From Anthostomella pinea (lineage: Eukaryota; Ascomycota; Sordariomycetes; Xylariales; Xylariaceae), in contig CAUWAG010000012.1 of NCBI GenBank assembly GCA_963556695.1, positions 806,001 through 870,000 on the forward strand: a DNA stretch of 64,000 nt, read 5' to 3'. Under the pieces are notes generated by a model. That model was not told the DNA's origin. It made no database searches and saw nothing but the letters and a program-made list of their open reading frames with translations. Position numbers and translations under genes: made by a program. Below, piece after piece: positions 8,293-18,933 of this stretch; position 1 is the stretch's first letter, and each line of letters opens with the position of its first letter.

Positions 8293-10695
8293 TCATCCCC
8301 GTCTAAACAAGATCGGCACATCCATACTACGATGGTCCTGGCCATACCCAGACCCAAACCCGGCAGTCAGGCGCGGCGTCGCACCAACAACAGGCGTGGG
8401 CATGGTGCTCTTGCCCCCAAACAAGCCCTCGCGGAAGCGCGCACTGCCCAGGAACCCCGACGACGACCCTCCGAACGACTCCTTCCGCGGGCCGCCAAGG
8501 CCACCGCCCGCACCCGCACCGGGGTTGGCGGTACAGAACTCGCGCCCCAGCCGGCTCAGGACAAGCTCCTTGGCCCGTCGCAACCCGCTGACCTGGACGT
8601 CCGGGTTCTCGGCGACGAGGCGGTGCTTCTCCTCGGCCGCGATGTCGCGCTGCACGGCCGAGATCTCGGAGCACAGCTCGGCGGTGGGGTCGTAGACCGT
8701 GGGCTGCAGGAGAGCCGTCGTGGTGGCCGTGGCAGTGTTGGTCTTGCTGCCGGGCGACGGCGCGGGTGCGGACGGGAGGTGGTGCGTGGGAGGTGAGGTG
8801 GGCGTGCGCGGGCGGAAGTACGAGTCGATCAGCGAGTCGCCCTCCTCTTCCTCGTCAGTCGTGGGCGAGTGCGTGAGGTAGGGCTCGGACCCGGCGTGCG
8901 AGGAGAGCTGGCTGGTCACTTCGCCGAAGAGGCGGTGCGAGGAGGATGCGGTGGAGTACACGCTGTCGACCTCGCCGAACAACCGCGGACGCGAAGACTG
9001 GTGCGCCATAGAGAGGCGGGGTGGCTCTTGGGGGTGACAGTGGAGCGAATTGTTGGAGGGCTGCCGGCTGTGGTTGGGGCGGACGAGCGCTGTCGGGTGC
9101 TCCTCGTCTAAGGAGTCTAGTGATCTCTGGTGCTGGCGGTGGTGGTGTCCATCGCGTAATTCGTCGAGGGTGTCGTTGGAGCGTTGGCGGCAATGATGTC
9201 GCTCCTCTTCGTGCTGTCCCTCCTGGTGCTCGTGGCCGGGCTTGCGCCTGCGACGTCGTTTGGTGATGCACCGCTTCTTGAACTTGTTGCTGAATGAGAG
9301 ACTCGCTATGCGGGCGGCCTCGACGTCTGAGTCCAAGTCCGGGACCACCTCGTCCTCATATTCCTCCTCGACTTGGATCTCGAGGTCCAGGTCTTCGTCA
9401 TCTTCCAGGTCGATGTTACACAGCTCTTGCGAGACTGCCTCGACGGCTGCCGACGGCTCTGGTGGGTCCACCGATAAATACTCGGGTTGGATGCCAGCGG
9501 CCTCCTCCGTTATAGTGGCAGTGGAATGCCGAGACCAGTAGCCGCTGTGAGAGCCGTTGTCCATCAATGGCGCCAGTGCGTCATCCCAGCTGCCATCGTC
9601 GAGGAGGAACGTGTTCTCAAAGTCGAACTCGCGCACGGTATGTTGGTGCAAGGCGACCAAATCAGCCACTTGCGGGGCTCTCATAACGGCATTCCGCACA
9701 GCCAGAAACCGCAGTTTTTGGAAGACGACAGGCTTCCTGGCCGGTGCTGGTGGCAATGGTGACATGGGAGATGTGACCTCGTGGAAAAGCTTCTGTGAGC
9801 TGCGCGGCGGCGCAAATAGGAGGTCGGCTGCGAGCGCTATGGGGCAAGGTCCTTTGCGACCAAGCCAGGTAAACGTCAACTTCTCCAGGCTGGTTGAGAA
9901 GCTGCATATGTAGTCTTCGATCATCTTGAGGTGGTCGAGACCCGGTGATGGCCCGTAAAAGTCCCAAGATTCGGCGAAAATATGTATCTTCCGGATCTGC
10001 TTCCACCGCCGCCCCGCAGACGGAAGGCATCCAAAGCCGCCCACGTGGCGCAGGTATATAAAGGCCGACGGATGGACGGACGATAGAGTCAGCTTTGTGA
10101 GCTTGTTTATTGGCGCCCTTTCCATGGATATCCGAAGGCTAATGAGAGCGTAATCTATAATGTCTCTCCGATATCGTTCCTTGGGGTCTTGGCCAGGGGT
10201 CTTGATGGTCAGATGCCTCATATTCGGGATGTGTTTCATCGCATTGATGAAGGAGGGCACGTTTGAAGCCGCATGGAACAGGGGCGGGTACTGTGTTGTG
10301 AGGATCTCACCAAGCCCCGTGTTGGCGAATTTGGGTCTCTCCAACACCGAGGCCATGGAGGTGTGAGGCGTATACAAAAAGCTGATCTCACGCCCGCTCT
10401 CGGGGTGGATGAGCGGCGGTAAGAAGGTGGCATCTGTGTGTGGAAAGGTGAAGGTGAGGTGATGTATGTGGTGGCCTATTCTCGACAAGGCCTGTATCCG
10501 GCTATGCCGCGTGAAGGTGTTGGCTGTGAAGGTCACGTTGGTCCGTAGGAACAGGCGCTTGGTAACGAGGTTGCAGCATGCTGAAGATGCGAGTCGCACA
10601 TTGCATATGCCCTCCTTTGGTAGTAGTTCGAAGAGCGTCTCGCGGATCCTACTGTCCTGCCACAGGCAGAAGAATGCTTGCGGTCCTGTGGCCAT
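8293..10695 (-). CDS. F-box-like protein, 800 aa
   Basis: A single uninterrupted frame with high GC and no intron. Residues about 10-50 (DSRIRETLFELLPKEGICNV followed by RLASSACCNLVTKRLF) read as an F-box, the module that docks substrates to SCF ubiquitin ligases through Skp1. Residues 50-370 contain spaced hydrophobic strands (HHLTFTF, MRHLTI, NKLTKLTL, LRFLAVRNA) like the degenerate leucine-rich region common in fungal F-box proteins. A very acidic patch lies near 440-470, then a His/Arg-rich disordered region (KRRRRRKPGHEH) and a Ser/Pro-rich tail. The second half is probably unstructured. The ATG at 10695 precedes the domain directly and fits. The substrate is unknown. Base composition matches a resident host gene, in contrast to the flanking relics. 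Confidence 0.85.
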   Translation of the reverse strand: MATGPQAFFCLWQDSRIRETLFELLPKEGICNVRLASSACCNLVTKRLFLRTNVTFTANTFTRHSRIQALSRIGHHIHHLTFTFPHTDATFLPPLIHPESGREISFLYTPHTSMASVLERPKFANTGLGEILTTQYPPLFHAASNVPSFINAMKHIPNMRHLTIKTPGQDPKERYRRDIIDYALISLRISMERAPINKLTKLTLSSVHPSAFIYLRHVGGFGCLPSAGRRWKQIRKIHIFAESWDFYGPSPGLDHLKMIEDYICSFSTSLEKLTFTWLGRKGPCPIALAADLLFAPPRSSQKLFHEVTSPMSPLPPAPARKPVVFQKLRFLAVRNAVMRAPQVADLVALHQHTVREFDFENTFLLDDGSWDDALAPLMDNGSHSGYWSRHSTATITEEAAGIQPEYLSVDPPEPSAAVEAVSQELCNIDLEDDEDLDLEIQVEEEYEDEVVPDLDSDVEAARIASLSFSNKFKKRCITKRRRRRKPGHEHQEGQHEEERHHCRQRSNDTLDELRDGHHHRQHQRSLDSLDEEHPTALVRPNHSRQPSNNSLHCHPQEPPRLSMAHQSSRPRLFGEVDSVYSTASSSHRLFGEVTSQLSSHAGSEPYLTHSPTTDEEEEGDSLIDSYFRPRTPTSPPTHHLPSAPAPSPGSKTNTATATTTALLQPTVYDPTAELCSEISAVQRDIAAEEKHRLVAENPDVQVSGLRRAKELVLSRLGREFCTANPGAGAGGGLGGPRKESFGGSSSGFLGSARFREGLFGGKSTMPTPVVGATPRLTAGFGSGYGQDHRSMDVPILFRRG

Positions 10696-12502
10696 AGCTT
10701 TCGCATATCGCTGAGGCCGATGTGCTGCGCGCGCGCTCGGTCACGTCACACGCAAACCTGAACAGCGCACAGCGGCCGTGAGAGTAGCTCGACGAGAGCG
10801 TCGTCAAGCTCGCGGATGTATCACAGTCGACGTGACGACGTCGACGAGGGCTGTTGTCGACTGTCCCCAAGCCGGATCTCCCTCGTTCTCCTTCGTGTAC
10901 TTGCAACAACAGTCGGTGTTAGTGCAAGCGAAAAATAACGCATACAAAAGGACCAGGTTTGTATGGGTAATTTCCCGGGTGCACTAACAGCGGGTGCCAA
11001 GACAAGTAGTTGTAGGAGGGAAGATGGCAAGATGGTGGTCTGCCGCGTGACGGACAACATACTCTACTGCGACGGCGATAACCGCGGCTATGCTCGACCG
11101 ACCGAGGCAGACAACTGGGGCTGCAATACGGGGCCGTTTGCCATTTTGGAAGAGGACAACGCCGTCCACCAGGTGATACTGCCTGTACTGTGTACTGTGT
11201 GCAGCATTCACCCGCAGTTACGTTACTAACACCTGGTGGGACCATACAGCCGTCTGCCAACCGCAGGTTATACTACACCGAGAATCCTACAAATCACTAC
11301 AGTCGGATGCAGACCTTTTAGAACAAGACAATCTACTCTGAGTAGTGTGTTCCAAGGTGGCAGCGCAGAACGGCTGGATAGGCTATGGCTACGTGTCCAA
11401 GGCCCCCTGACCTATCCTTCATAGCCCCTCGAGAGCATCGAAGATGTGCAATCGGACGAGGCATCTAGGGCCGGTTTAGAAACCTGCGAGGGCGCCTTCA
11501 GGATGACTCATACACATTCAAGAAGCCCGCAGGGACTGCCGACCTATGGATGGAGTCGGCTGAGAATTATCGGTCATGAGTGGCTACGAATCCAAAAGTC
11601 CAGGTGGGAACACAACGGAGACGCATGCATCTTCCAGCTTTCACACATGCCGCTGCTTCTCTACAACTAGTTCTTCTGTCCTGTCCAACAACATCCACAA
11701 GTTAGTGCTAGAACAAATCACCAGTACTGCTTCGGCGGCCGACACGACCAGGCTAGGCGATCAGCTATACAGCTAAAGTCAAGGTCAAGAGACGTCACCC
11801 TGTGTGAGGGCAGAAGTTTCTGCCAATAATCCCGTTTCTGCTCATGATCCAGTTCCTAGAAGCGCCTCTATCCACTCAGACCACTCAGCCAAAAAGCTAA
11901 ATCTGGATCTCATTCCCAGCGGATCACGAAGGAAATGGGGAGGGCGAACTGTCGGCGCTGTTGTTGCTTACCTACAGGTCTTCAAGCAAGGGAATAGGAC
12001 TTTGTAGTTAAATTACTTCCACTAGAAGGTTGGGCGGACTATCATTGTCAGTACCACGTCCTGGCATTTTTTAAATGTAATAATGGTCTTGTAAACCTGC
12101 CATCTATGAGAGATTCATGTTGTAACTGTCCTACAAAGGCGCCTTCTATTAATGCAGGCAGCATCAACCGGGACTGGTAGGCGTTGGCAGACAGTCGTCA
12201 TTGTACGGTGGATCACGTACCGTAACCATAGCCAGCAGCCCGTCTGTTAACTAGCCCTCTACGCAACACAACCATCGGAATGACTCAGGAACTGGCTGCG
12301 GGTTGAGTTTGGGACTGCCCTGGGTCTTCATGGTGGGAATGAAAGAGATAGTTCAATTGACTACTGGGCTTGAAAACTGATTCACCTGCTATGCATTGAC
12401 AAGCAGACCAATGTGCTGCGGCTCTACCTACTCATCCAGCTGTACAACATCATCTAGAAAAAGTATCTCTGGTGAACAACACTAGCCCTACTGTCTGTCA
12501 TG
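10696..12502. other. Intergenic region between F-box and kinase genes
   Basis: No supportable gene. 10963-11229 (+) is open and Cys-containing (SSCRREDGKMVVCRV) but has no clear start, signal or partner exon. 10984-11015 resembles the LINE 5' ends at 38276-38300 and 47178-47205 over about 30 bases. 11490-11560 resembles 58880-58950, and 11815-11860 contains one unit of the dispersed minisatellite described at 24470. The rest shows nothing recognisable. Confidence 0.4.
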
Positions 12503-15500
12503 TTATTCCCAAACACCTGTTAGAAGTTGCCCGTAAGACCGATTCGGAGGCGCGATGTAGGATCCATTCCTGTAGCTCCGCTCAGTGTACTTTGAGTCGT
12601 GGTGTGGTTGTTGTACCTGCGGCATGGGCGAGACGGCAACTTCTGAGAATTCGGGGCTCTCAACGGGGGCGTGCCAACTACCGTCGATGGCCCCTAGAGG
12701 TAAAATCTGGGCATCAACATCTGTAGGGCGAGTATCACCTTGGGATGGTGACTCGTCGAGGTTGACCGTGATGTTTCCCTTACCAGAGTCCCCATAGTTG
12801 CTGTAGGGAGCTTGACCGCCAGAATTTCTGTGATCTGCAATGTTAGGCTGGACGTTGGAAGCACCTACCAACAGTGGCGCTAAGAGGTGGTTGATCGGGC
12901 CCTGATCGAGACCGAAGAAGTGGCAGAGCTTAACAGCATCCACAAACGAGATATAGGTCCCTGCAACACGGGCCGCATGGTGTATTGTCTTCCTGGTCCG
13001 CGGGTTCTGGGTGAAGAACTTTGGCAGCTTGCGTCGGTCAAGTCTACCGTATTGAAGGAGATGTGTTGCATTGACCATCTGTGTGGATGGCATGTACGCA
13101 ATTTGGCTCTCACCCCACTCCAAAAGTTGATACCCTTCCCGAAGTCGTTTTCCTCTATTGATTCCCTCAATTGGGGGAGGTTCCTGTCTAAGATTGCTTC
13201 CCTCCCTTGGAAGAGGCTGTGGGCCGTAGGAGAGTAATTGTTTCATATCGTCACCAAGTTTCAACTCGTGACATAGGTGCGCGCCGTCTTCGAATGGAAT
13301 CCAAAGGCCGCTTTTTTCAATGGAGACAGCAGTGGACTTTCGAAGCTTCCTGAGTCGTGTGTCACGATCGTTCTTCTTTAACCCCGCTGCAGTCATCATC
13401 TGCGAAGCATTTAGGTAGTGGTCTGATGTACGCATTGATACCCTTTGCCGCCGAATGACGACATATACCAAGTCATTGTCACTATACATAACTGACCGAG
13501 AGCTTAGGTGGGATTTTGGAAGATCGGGTGGTGGGACAGAAATTTGTCGGAAGTTGAGGGGCAGCTCCTCAGTAGGATAATACAGCTCGGCATCTTCTAT
13601 TGTTTCATGCTGTGCGGTACCAGCAACTTCCGCCGAAGTGGCCAGATGCTGATAGCTCGTGCCGAATGACCGAGGTGGTGCGCATGACCTACTAAATGCA
13701 GACGACGTCGGGTTATTGGACCAGTTGTGAGGCGCCTAAGAAGCTAGTTTAGCAATATTATCCTTGGTAAAACACACAAGAGAACTCACCTCATACTGCA
13801 AGGCCTGTGGCATTTCTTGATCTCCAACTTCTTGAACGGGCGCTGATTCATATAGCGTATGACGCACAGGTGATCCATATCCGGCAGCATAAGAAGCTGG
13901 CGTCGGGGTCGCAGCACGGTCCTCATACGATGCCAACCGTGAAGCGTAAGATGTATCTTCGGGGTGGGGCTGCTCCGGGGCTGACCCTGGAATCATCGTG
14001 TCCTGCAGGTAGGCTGCGCCATGAGACTGGTGATTGGCAGTGGCCCCCTGGATAGACGCTGATGGTGTAAATGGTTGGGTTGATGCTAGGGAGGAATGAT
14101 GCGTCTCCTGGTCCTCAGGAGGGTACAGTGTAGTGAAGAAGGCATGTCCAAGGCTCTGCAATGCAGAAGGACGCTCTAGTACATCAACTTGAAGCAGGGT
14201 AGTTGCAAATTTGACGATTGCTGAGGGACGCTGAGAGGCCAAGTACGCTGATACTTCGTGCGGCCACTGCTCCCTCCTCCTCTTGGGATAATGAGGAAGA
14301 CCGCACGAAAGCTCCAGAGCCACGATACCGAGGGACCAGATATCAACCTTGTTAGTGTATGTCCCGTGACCGATCTCGGGCGCGATGTACCATGGTGTGC
14401 CACAGTTCGTCCAGAGGTCTCTTGCATGAGAGGCAAAGCCGAAGTCAGTCAACTTGGCATGGATCGGACTGCGCGACTGCAGCATCACATTTCCCGGCTT
14501 GATGTCCCTGTGAGTAATGTGTTGGCTGTGAAGGTATGCTAGAGCATCAAGGAGTTGGCAGAGAATGGCTCTCAGATCAAGGATCTGTATGGGTTGGGCT
14601 CGGTGTGCTTCGTCGAGGTTCGGGCCATCCACCAATTCCATGACAAGTTGGGGGCGTTTCGGGTTCCAGAGAAAGTCGTGAAACTTGACGATATGCTCCT
14701 TTTGAAACATGTTAGCTTGTACTATGGTGGTGGAGATGCAGGTATGTCCATACGTGTGAGATGCCCTGTAGTAGCGACGCCTCCCTCACCCTTTCATCAT
14801 ACTTGGGCTTCGCGTACTCCTTGACGGCATAGACGTTCCCAGTGACGTAGTGCACGCCTCGGTATACAACTCCAGTTGCTCCACTGCCCAGTGTGTATTC
14901 CAGGTGGTACACATCCCCCCCTGCTCCTTGACTTGTAGCAGGACCCGAGCTAAGTTGAAGGCCTGTGAGCAAGGGGATTCGTGATGTGTACCTGGAACAA
15001 TACGCCGACCAGTGTTGCATCCACGCACGCATGTGGCCGCTGTGGTCGGGGAATTGCAATCGAAAGGTATGATCCCCCAGGATAACGGTGACTTCCCTGT
15101 CTGTCGGTGGGACTGCTCTTTGGGATTTCACCATGATCTTTTCAAGGCTGTGGGAGGTAATCAATGTCCCATTCTTGCTGTAGTTTTGCAAGAGGAGGGT
15201 TCCTCCATGACGGTTGATTTGTACAGCGCATTGCTTCTTGCTTACGCCAGAATTTGTATGAGTATCGAGCAAGACGTCACAGACATCGGCCTTGCTCCCG
15301 AAGACAAAACCAAGCAGGGCATTTCGAGGCTCGTGATCTGTGGTAATCCGGAGGAAGCTTGAAGTCAACTGCGGGGCAGGGGTGCCTTCTTCCGTTTCGT
15401 CTTCGCTCGCTGGAACGAATTCGTGAGCCCAGCAATCGCGGGGGTAGCTGTGCTGCTCGTCGTATGCAAGGAGATGAGCGTGGTGTGCGTGTTTCATGAA

Positions 15501-15554
15501 AGGATGAGAGGAATGTATGCTGAATATGGTTTTGGCGTCGGTCTCCATGGTCAC
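12503..15554 (-). CDS. FHA - Ser/Thr kinase - tandem APSES/KilA-N protein, 980 aa
   Basis: Three exons, 15554-14754, 14698-13790 and 13735-12503, each a whole number of codons. The introns are 14699-14753 (55 bp, branch GCTAAC) and 13736-13789 (54 bp, GTGAGT donor, branch GCTAAAC). Residues about 80-170 form an FHA domain (FGSKADVCDVLLD, SKKQCAVQI, NYSKNGTLI). Residues 215-475 form a kinase with every key element: LGSGATGVVYRG, YAVKEY, HRDIKPGNVML, LTDFGFAS, WYIAPEI. Joining the first two exons restores SLLQGISHEHIVKFHDF. After a Pro/Ser-rich linker come two APSES-like modules at about 655-735 (YLNASQMMTAAGLKK, GLWIPFEDGAHLC) and 770-865 (MVNATHLLQYGRL, YISFVDAVKLC). It probably phosphorylates nuclear targets and binds DNA itself (inference). 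The FHA-kinase layout recalls Rad53/Cds1, but the DNA-binding tail does not. The gene may share its promoter with the divergent gene at 15998. Confidence 0.85.
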
Positions 15555-15997
15555 AATTGCCTACTGGGCTGTGAAGCAACGAGGTCCATGACAGAACAGT
15601 ATCGCCTCGGGTGGAAGCCGGGGCTCGTCCATTATGTACTCATCGATGTTCTGGCAGTTGAACTGTAGGCGGCCAATGGTTGGCTAGGAAGCAGGGAATC
15701 ATGAAACTTGCGGCAGGAGTACTCATGAGTGCCTGGGCCCATTGGTCCGTGGTCGCTGGTGCGGCGGCTTCTCGGGTATGTGCGGCCCGAGTAGAGTGGA
15801 GTAGACGGGAGTACCTAAGCTCGACGCGCCTGGAGGTCATATTGACCAATCGGGTGTCCGCGTGTTCCACTCGACTTGCAGCAGGGTTGGAGATGGACAG
15901 TAAGTAGCTGAAATGGACCATTATTTGCTCCCTCTCCCGCTCATCCCACCATGCACGCACCTTCATCCTCTCCTCTTGTGTATCATCATCAGCCAAT

Positions 15998-16949
15998 ATG
16001 GACGCAATTCTGACCGAGGACAATCTTGGAAAACTACAGCACAAGATCTCTCCCAGCCCATGCACATCATCATCCGATGAATCAGAAAAATCGCCATCCG
16101 TCAGAGTGGGACGTGCAAGAGGATCCATCTATGCACATATGCTTGCTTTGCGCGAGCTTGGACCCGAAGGCCACTCTATAGTGAGAAACGACGAGCTTTA
16201 TGTCACTGGGAAAGAGGTTCACTGCCACGGTAATGTTCAACCTATGCCTAACCTCCAAGATCCTGTTTATTGGGAAGGCAAGTTGCAATATTTCAAGGAC
16301 CACTGGGAACCCTTATGGCGAGCAAAACATCATCGCGAATTGGCTTATTATCGTTATCTCGAGCAAAAACCAGTAGACGAAGATCAGGCACGGGAAGACA
16401 AAGCGTATGATGACCTTGTCCTTGGATGGGAGGCTAAGCGAGAGGGTATTGAGGCATGGGCTGCGCAGACCAATCGTGAGCTATCTGTCTGATCAAATAC
16501 GATTGTGTTGTTAACTCACTCCAGGTCAAGACTCCCCTGGGCCACCCATAACCGGAGACCCAATACCCAACGACCAAATGCCGAATAACCCAATACCTAA
16601 CAGCCCAATGCCTTACGACTCAATACCCAACGAACCAAACCGTCCCCCCTCTACGGCGCTCACATCTCCAACTCCTCGGCCCCAACCAGCCGTCACCCTG
16701 CAACAATTTCGTTCGGACGCGTTGCAGACACAAACGCGGTTATCACTGAAGAGAAAGCGTACAGAAGACACAGAAGACACAGAAGAGGTAGCGCAGGCAC
16801 AAGGATGGGCGAAAAAGGCCAAGAGAACATGTCCTCGTACGAGAGACAGAGTATCACACCTGCAGAAAAGCAAACAGGAGCCGGAGACTATCCGACCAAG
16901 AAGGAGCGCTCGTATAGCAGCTTTGCCGCAACAGAAATACACCGCATAG
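15998..16949 (+). CDS. Unknown 300-aa protein with basic nuclear-type tail
   Basis: Two exons, 15998-16475 and 16525-16949. The 49-bp intron (GTGAGC donor, TTAACTCAC branch, CAG acceptor) splits an Arg codon and joins QTNR to QDSPGPP in frame. The first 100 residues are mixed; residues 85-155 are predicted helical and rich in Trp/Tyr/charged residues (YWEGKLQYFKDHWEPLW). The second exon starts with an Asn/Pro repeat (PNNPIPNSPMPYDSIPNEPN) and ends in basic clusters (LSLKRKRTED, WAKKAKR, IRPRRSARIA) that would act as nuclear localisation signals. I do not recognise a family. It is divergent from the FHA-kinase gene with about 440 bp between starts. A frame with alternative starts on the opposite strand (15640-16128) is taken as a shadow. 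Confidence 0.65.
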
Positions 16950-17471
16950 GCTTAGATTTCTCGATCTGACGCCAATGGGTCAGCAACTCGCAACATTGTG
17001 GGCTGATAACTGGCAGCTACCGGCCAGCAGCGAAACCCATCTGGGGGCCTGGGTGGGTTATGAATCCAGGACTGATCAACGTCTCGTCCAATGTCAGTCA
17101 ACTGCTGGCAAAGAGAACATGACGATCGGTATCACCATACTCCTCGAGGAGTGCCTACTGCCGGCAATGATGAAATAACCTAGCAGCGGGTATTGGCATG
17201 AAGGCTGGTCATGACATAGGTTCCGAGGCAAGTCAAGAAGCAGCTAGGAATGCGTGGTCATGACTAGTTGATAGCACCATAATGATCCAGCTGCGAGCCA
17301 TCTTGGGTCTCCTTCTTTCTGTGAGTCTGTTTGTACTTGTCTCCGGCCTGGACACCATTCTACGAACACACACCAATCTATTGACGATGACATGACAACC
17401 TGCTGGGTAGCAGGGACTCGTTTCGTATCAGCAGTACTCGATGGGTCCTGCTGGACAGAACCATTTGCTGG
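16950..17471. other. Intergenic, no feature seen
   Basis: The 3' ends of the convergent genes at 15998-16949 and 17472-18500 face each other here. Only short random frames are present and no repeat shared with the rest of the window was noticed. Confidence 0.4.
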
Positions 17472-18500
17472 CTACGACCCCTCCAATAATACTAGAGGTC
17501 TCAATAACCTCTTCCATTCTTCCATGACCTCTTTCTTCGAAGCTATGAGTGTCGCACCCTCATGACAGATAGATTCGGTGCATTCGGTGCATTTGGTGGC
17601 CCGGTCGCGGAACCAGTCTTCGATACACTCGAGCTCCACGACACACTCTCGCCATTTATAAAATGCGTAATCCAGCCAGTCGTCGTAATCCTCCGTACCG
17701 CCGTAATTCTTGAGCTTCTCGACGAACTTCATGCCGTCCTCGAGGTGACATAAGTCACTGAATTCGAAACACATCTCGCAGTAGCTAAACCTCATCCTTT
17801 GGTCGTCGCCACAGAAGTAGGTTACGGGACCTAGCAGATCGTCAAACATTTGGTAGGCGATATACCTGGTCGGTGCTTGTGTTCCGAAATCTCTTGCCCA
17901 GAAAGCCAGGTTTACCCCTGTATCGTAGCAACCATCCTCCCATGAATAGTTCCCCTCACGGGAGAACTCCAAGAGGTCCTTTGCCAGCACAGAGCGCAAT
18001 TCACTTGTCGCAGGTAGCCAAGCCTCGTTCGTGAGTCGGTTCTTGACTCGATAGTTTCGAAGGTCTAACCCTCGGTCGATCAGACTTTGCACAGAAACCC
18101 TGTGCTCAACGTAATGTTCTGGGATCTCCCATTCGAATACTATCTCATACGTGAACTTGGCTTCGTCCCCGTGTCCTGCCGCTAGGTCCAATGCTTTGTG
18201 GAAGACCACATCGTCGGCTGTTTCTTCGGGGAGGCGGATTATAGCGATCCAAATCTGGTCGGCCGGCTCGTTGTCTCGGTAGTGCTTGTTGAAAGCGCGG
18301 CGTAGAGTGTCGATGACTCGTCGACTCACTGACACTAGTGATGTGGGAACCGTGTTGTTGAGATCCCGGTGCCGGTCGAATTCCCTATCGATGGCGATTG
18401 GCGGCGTGTGTCGGGGACGGGGACCCCGCCCACTGACAAGAGCTCCTGCCGAAGTATTCGAGTACGCGCGGAAGACGTACTCCCGGCGACTTGTTGTCAT
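17472..18500 (-). CDS. Fungal protein with ADP-ribosyltransferase-like features, 342 aa
   Basis: A single intronless frame. It opens with REYVFRAYSNTSAGA, has a Ser-rich strand TSLVSVSRRVIDTLRRAF near residue 57, then IWIAIIRLPE, and FEWEIPEHYVEHRVSVQSL near 145. The order Arg, Ser-x-Ser, Glu-x-x-Tyr/Val-x-Glu resembles the R-S-E arrangement of the ART fold seen in fungal families such as DUF7587 (from memory, not searched). The C-terminal half is Cys- and acid-rich (FSYCEMCFEFSDLCHLED, KCTECTESICHEG), possibly metal-binding. No signal peptide or membrane segment is evident. Enzymatic activity is inference; it could equally be an inactive relative. Start chosen as the first ATG of the frame, directly before the conserved-looking FRAY motif. 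Confidence 0.65.
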   Translation of the reverse strand: MTTSRREYVFRAYSNTSAGALVSGRGPRPRHTPPIAIDREFDRHRDLNNTVPTSLVSVSRRVIDTLRRAFNKHYRDNEPADQIWIAIIRLPEETADDVVFHKALDLAAGHGDEAKFTYEIVFEWEIPEHYVEHRVSVQSLIDRGLDLRNYRVKNRLTNEAWLPATSELRSVLAKDLLEFSREGNYSWEDGCYDTGVNLAFWARDFGTQAPTRYIAYQMFDDLLGPVTYFCGDDQRMRFSYCEMCFEFSDLCHLEDGMKFVEKLKNYGGTEDYDDWLDYAFYKWRECVVELECIEDWFRDRATKCTECTESICHEGATLIASKKEVMEEWKRLLRPLVLLEGS

Positions 18501-18933
18501 CTTGAGTCTTCGGCTATGGTTGAAAAGTTGTGGAGCTATGCATGAAGCAGGACATCGACCATATCAGCTCCCATGGGCGTAGGGTTGCTGAAGTGGTAAG
18601 TTCAAATGGTCTGGTGATTCCGGGAAGCTGGCAGGACTATGCAAACCCCGCATAGCGAGGCTGATTCGCAAGGCTCCCTCGTAAAGGGACGGTCCAATAG
18701 AGATGGCAGAGCGAGGCGACCTGAGTGAACCACGTGTGTTGTGTTGCATTAGGTAGGGAATCACACCTTACGGGCTTGCTTTACTGTGAGGTCATCTGGG
18801 ATGCTGATGATCGCACCAAAGGATTCATGCAATCGGTCGTCGCCGTAGCCGGCCAAGACAGATACCATTGTCGTGGCAGACATTGGGTCGACGCTCCACC
18901 CCTTGCCCCCCACAGAATGCAACAACTAGGACG
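18501..18933. other. Intergenic between divergent genes
   Basis: Promoter region shared by the minus-strand gene ending upstream and the Mpv17-type gene. No tRNA, repeat or further gene was recognised. Confidence 0.4.

Noticed and set aside
8332..9271. Several long plus- and minus-strand frames overlapping the F-box gene
   Set aside because: GC-rich shadows of the 800-aa frame; Arg/Ala/Pro-rich composition without motifs.
10963..11229. Small Cys-containing plus-strand frame, candidate effector
   Set aside because: No signal peptide, no start context, and its 5' part resembles a LINE leader over about 30 bases.
15640..16128. 162-aa minus-strand frame opposite the 300-aa gene
   Set aside because: Overlaps exon 1 of a two-exon gene whose intron restores frame exactly; composition is shadow-like.
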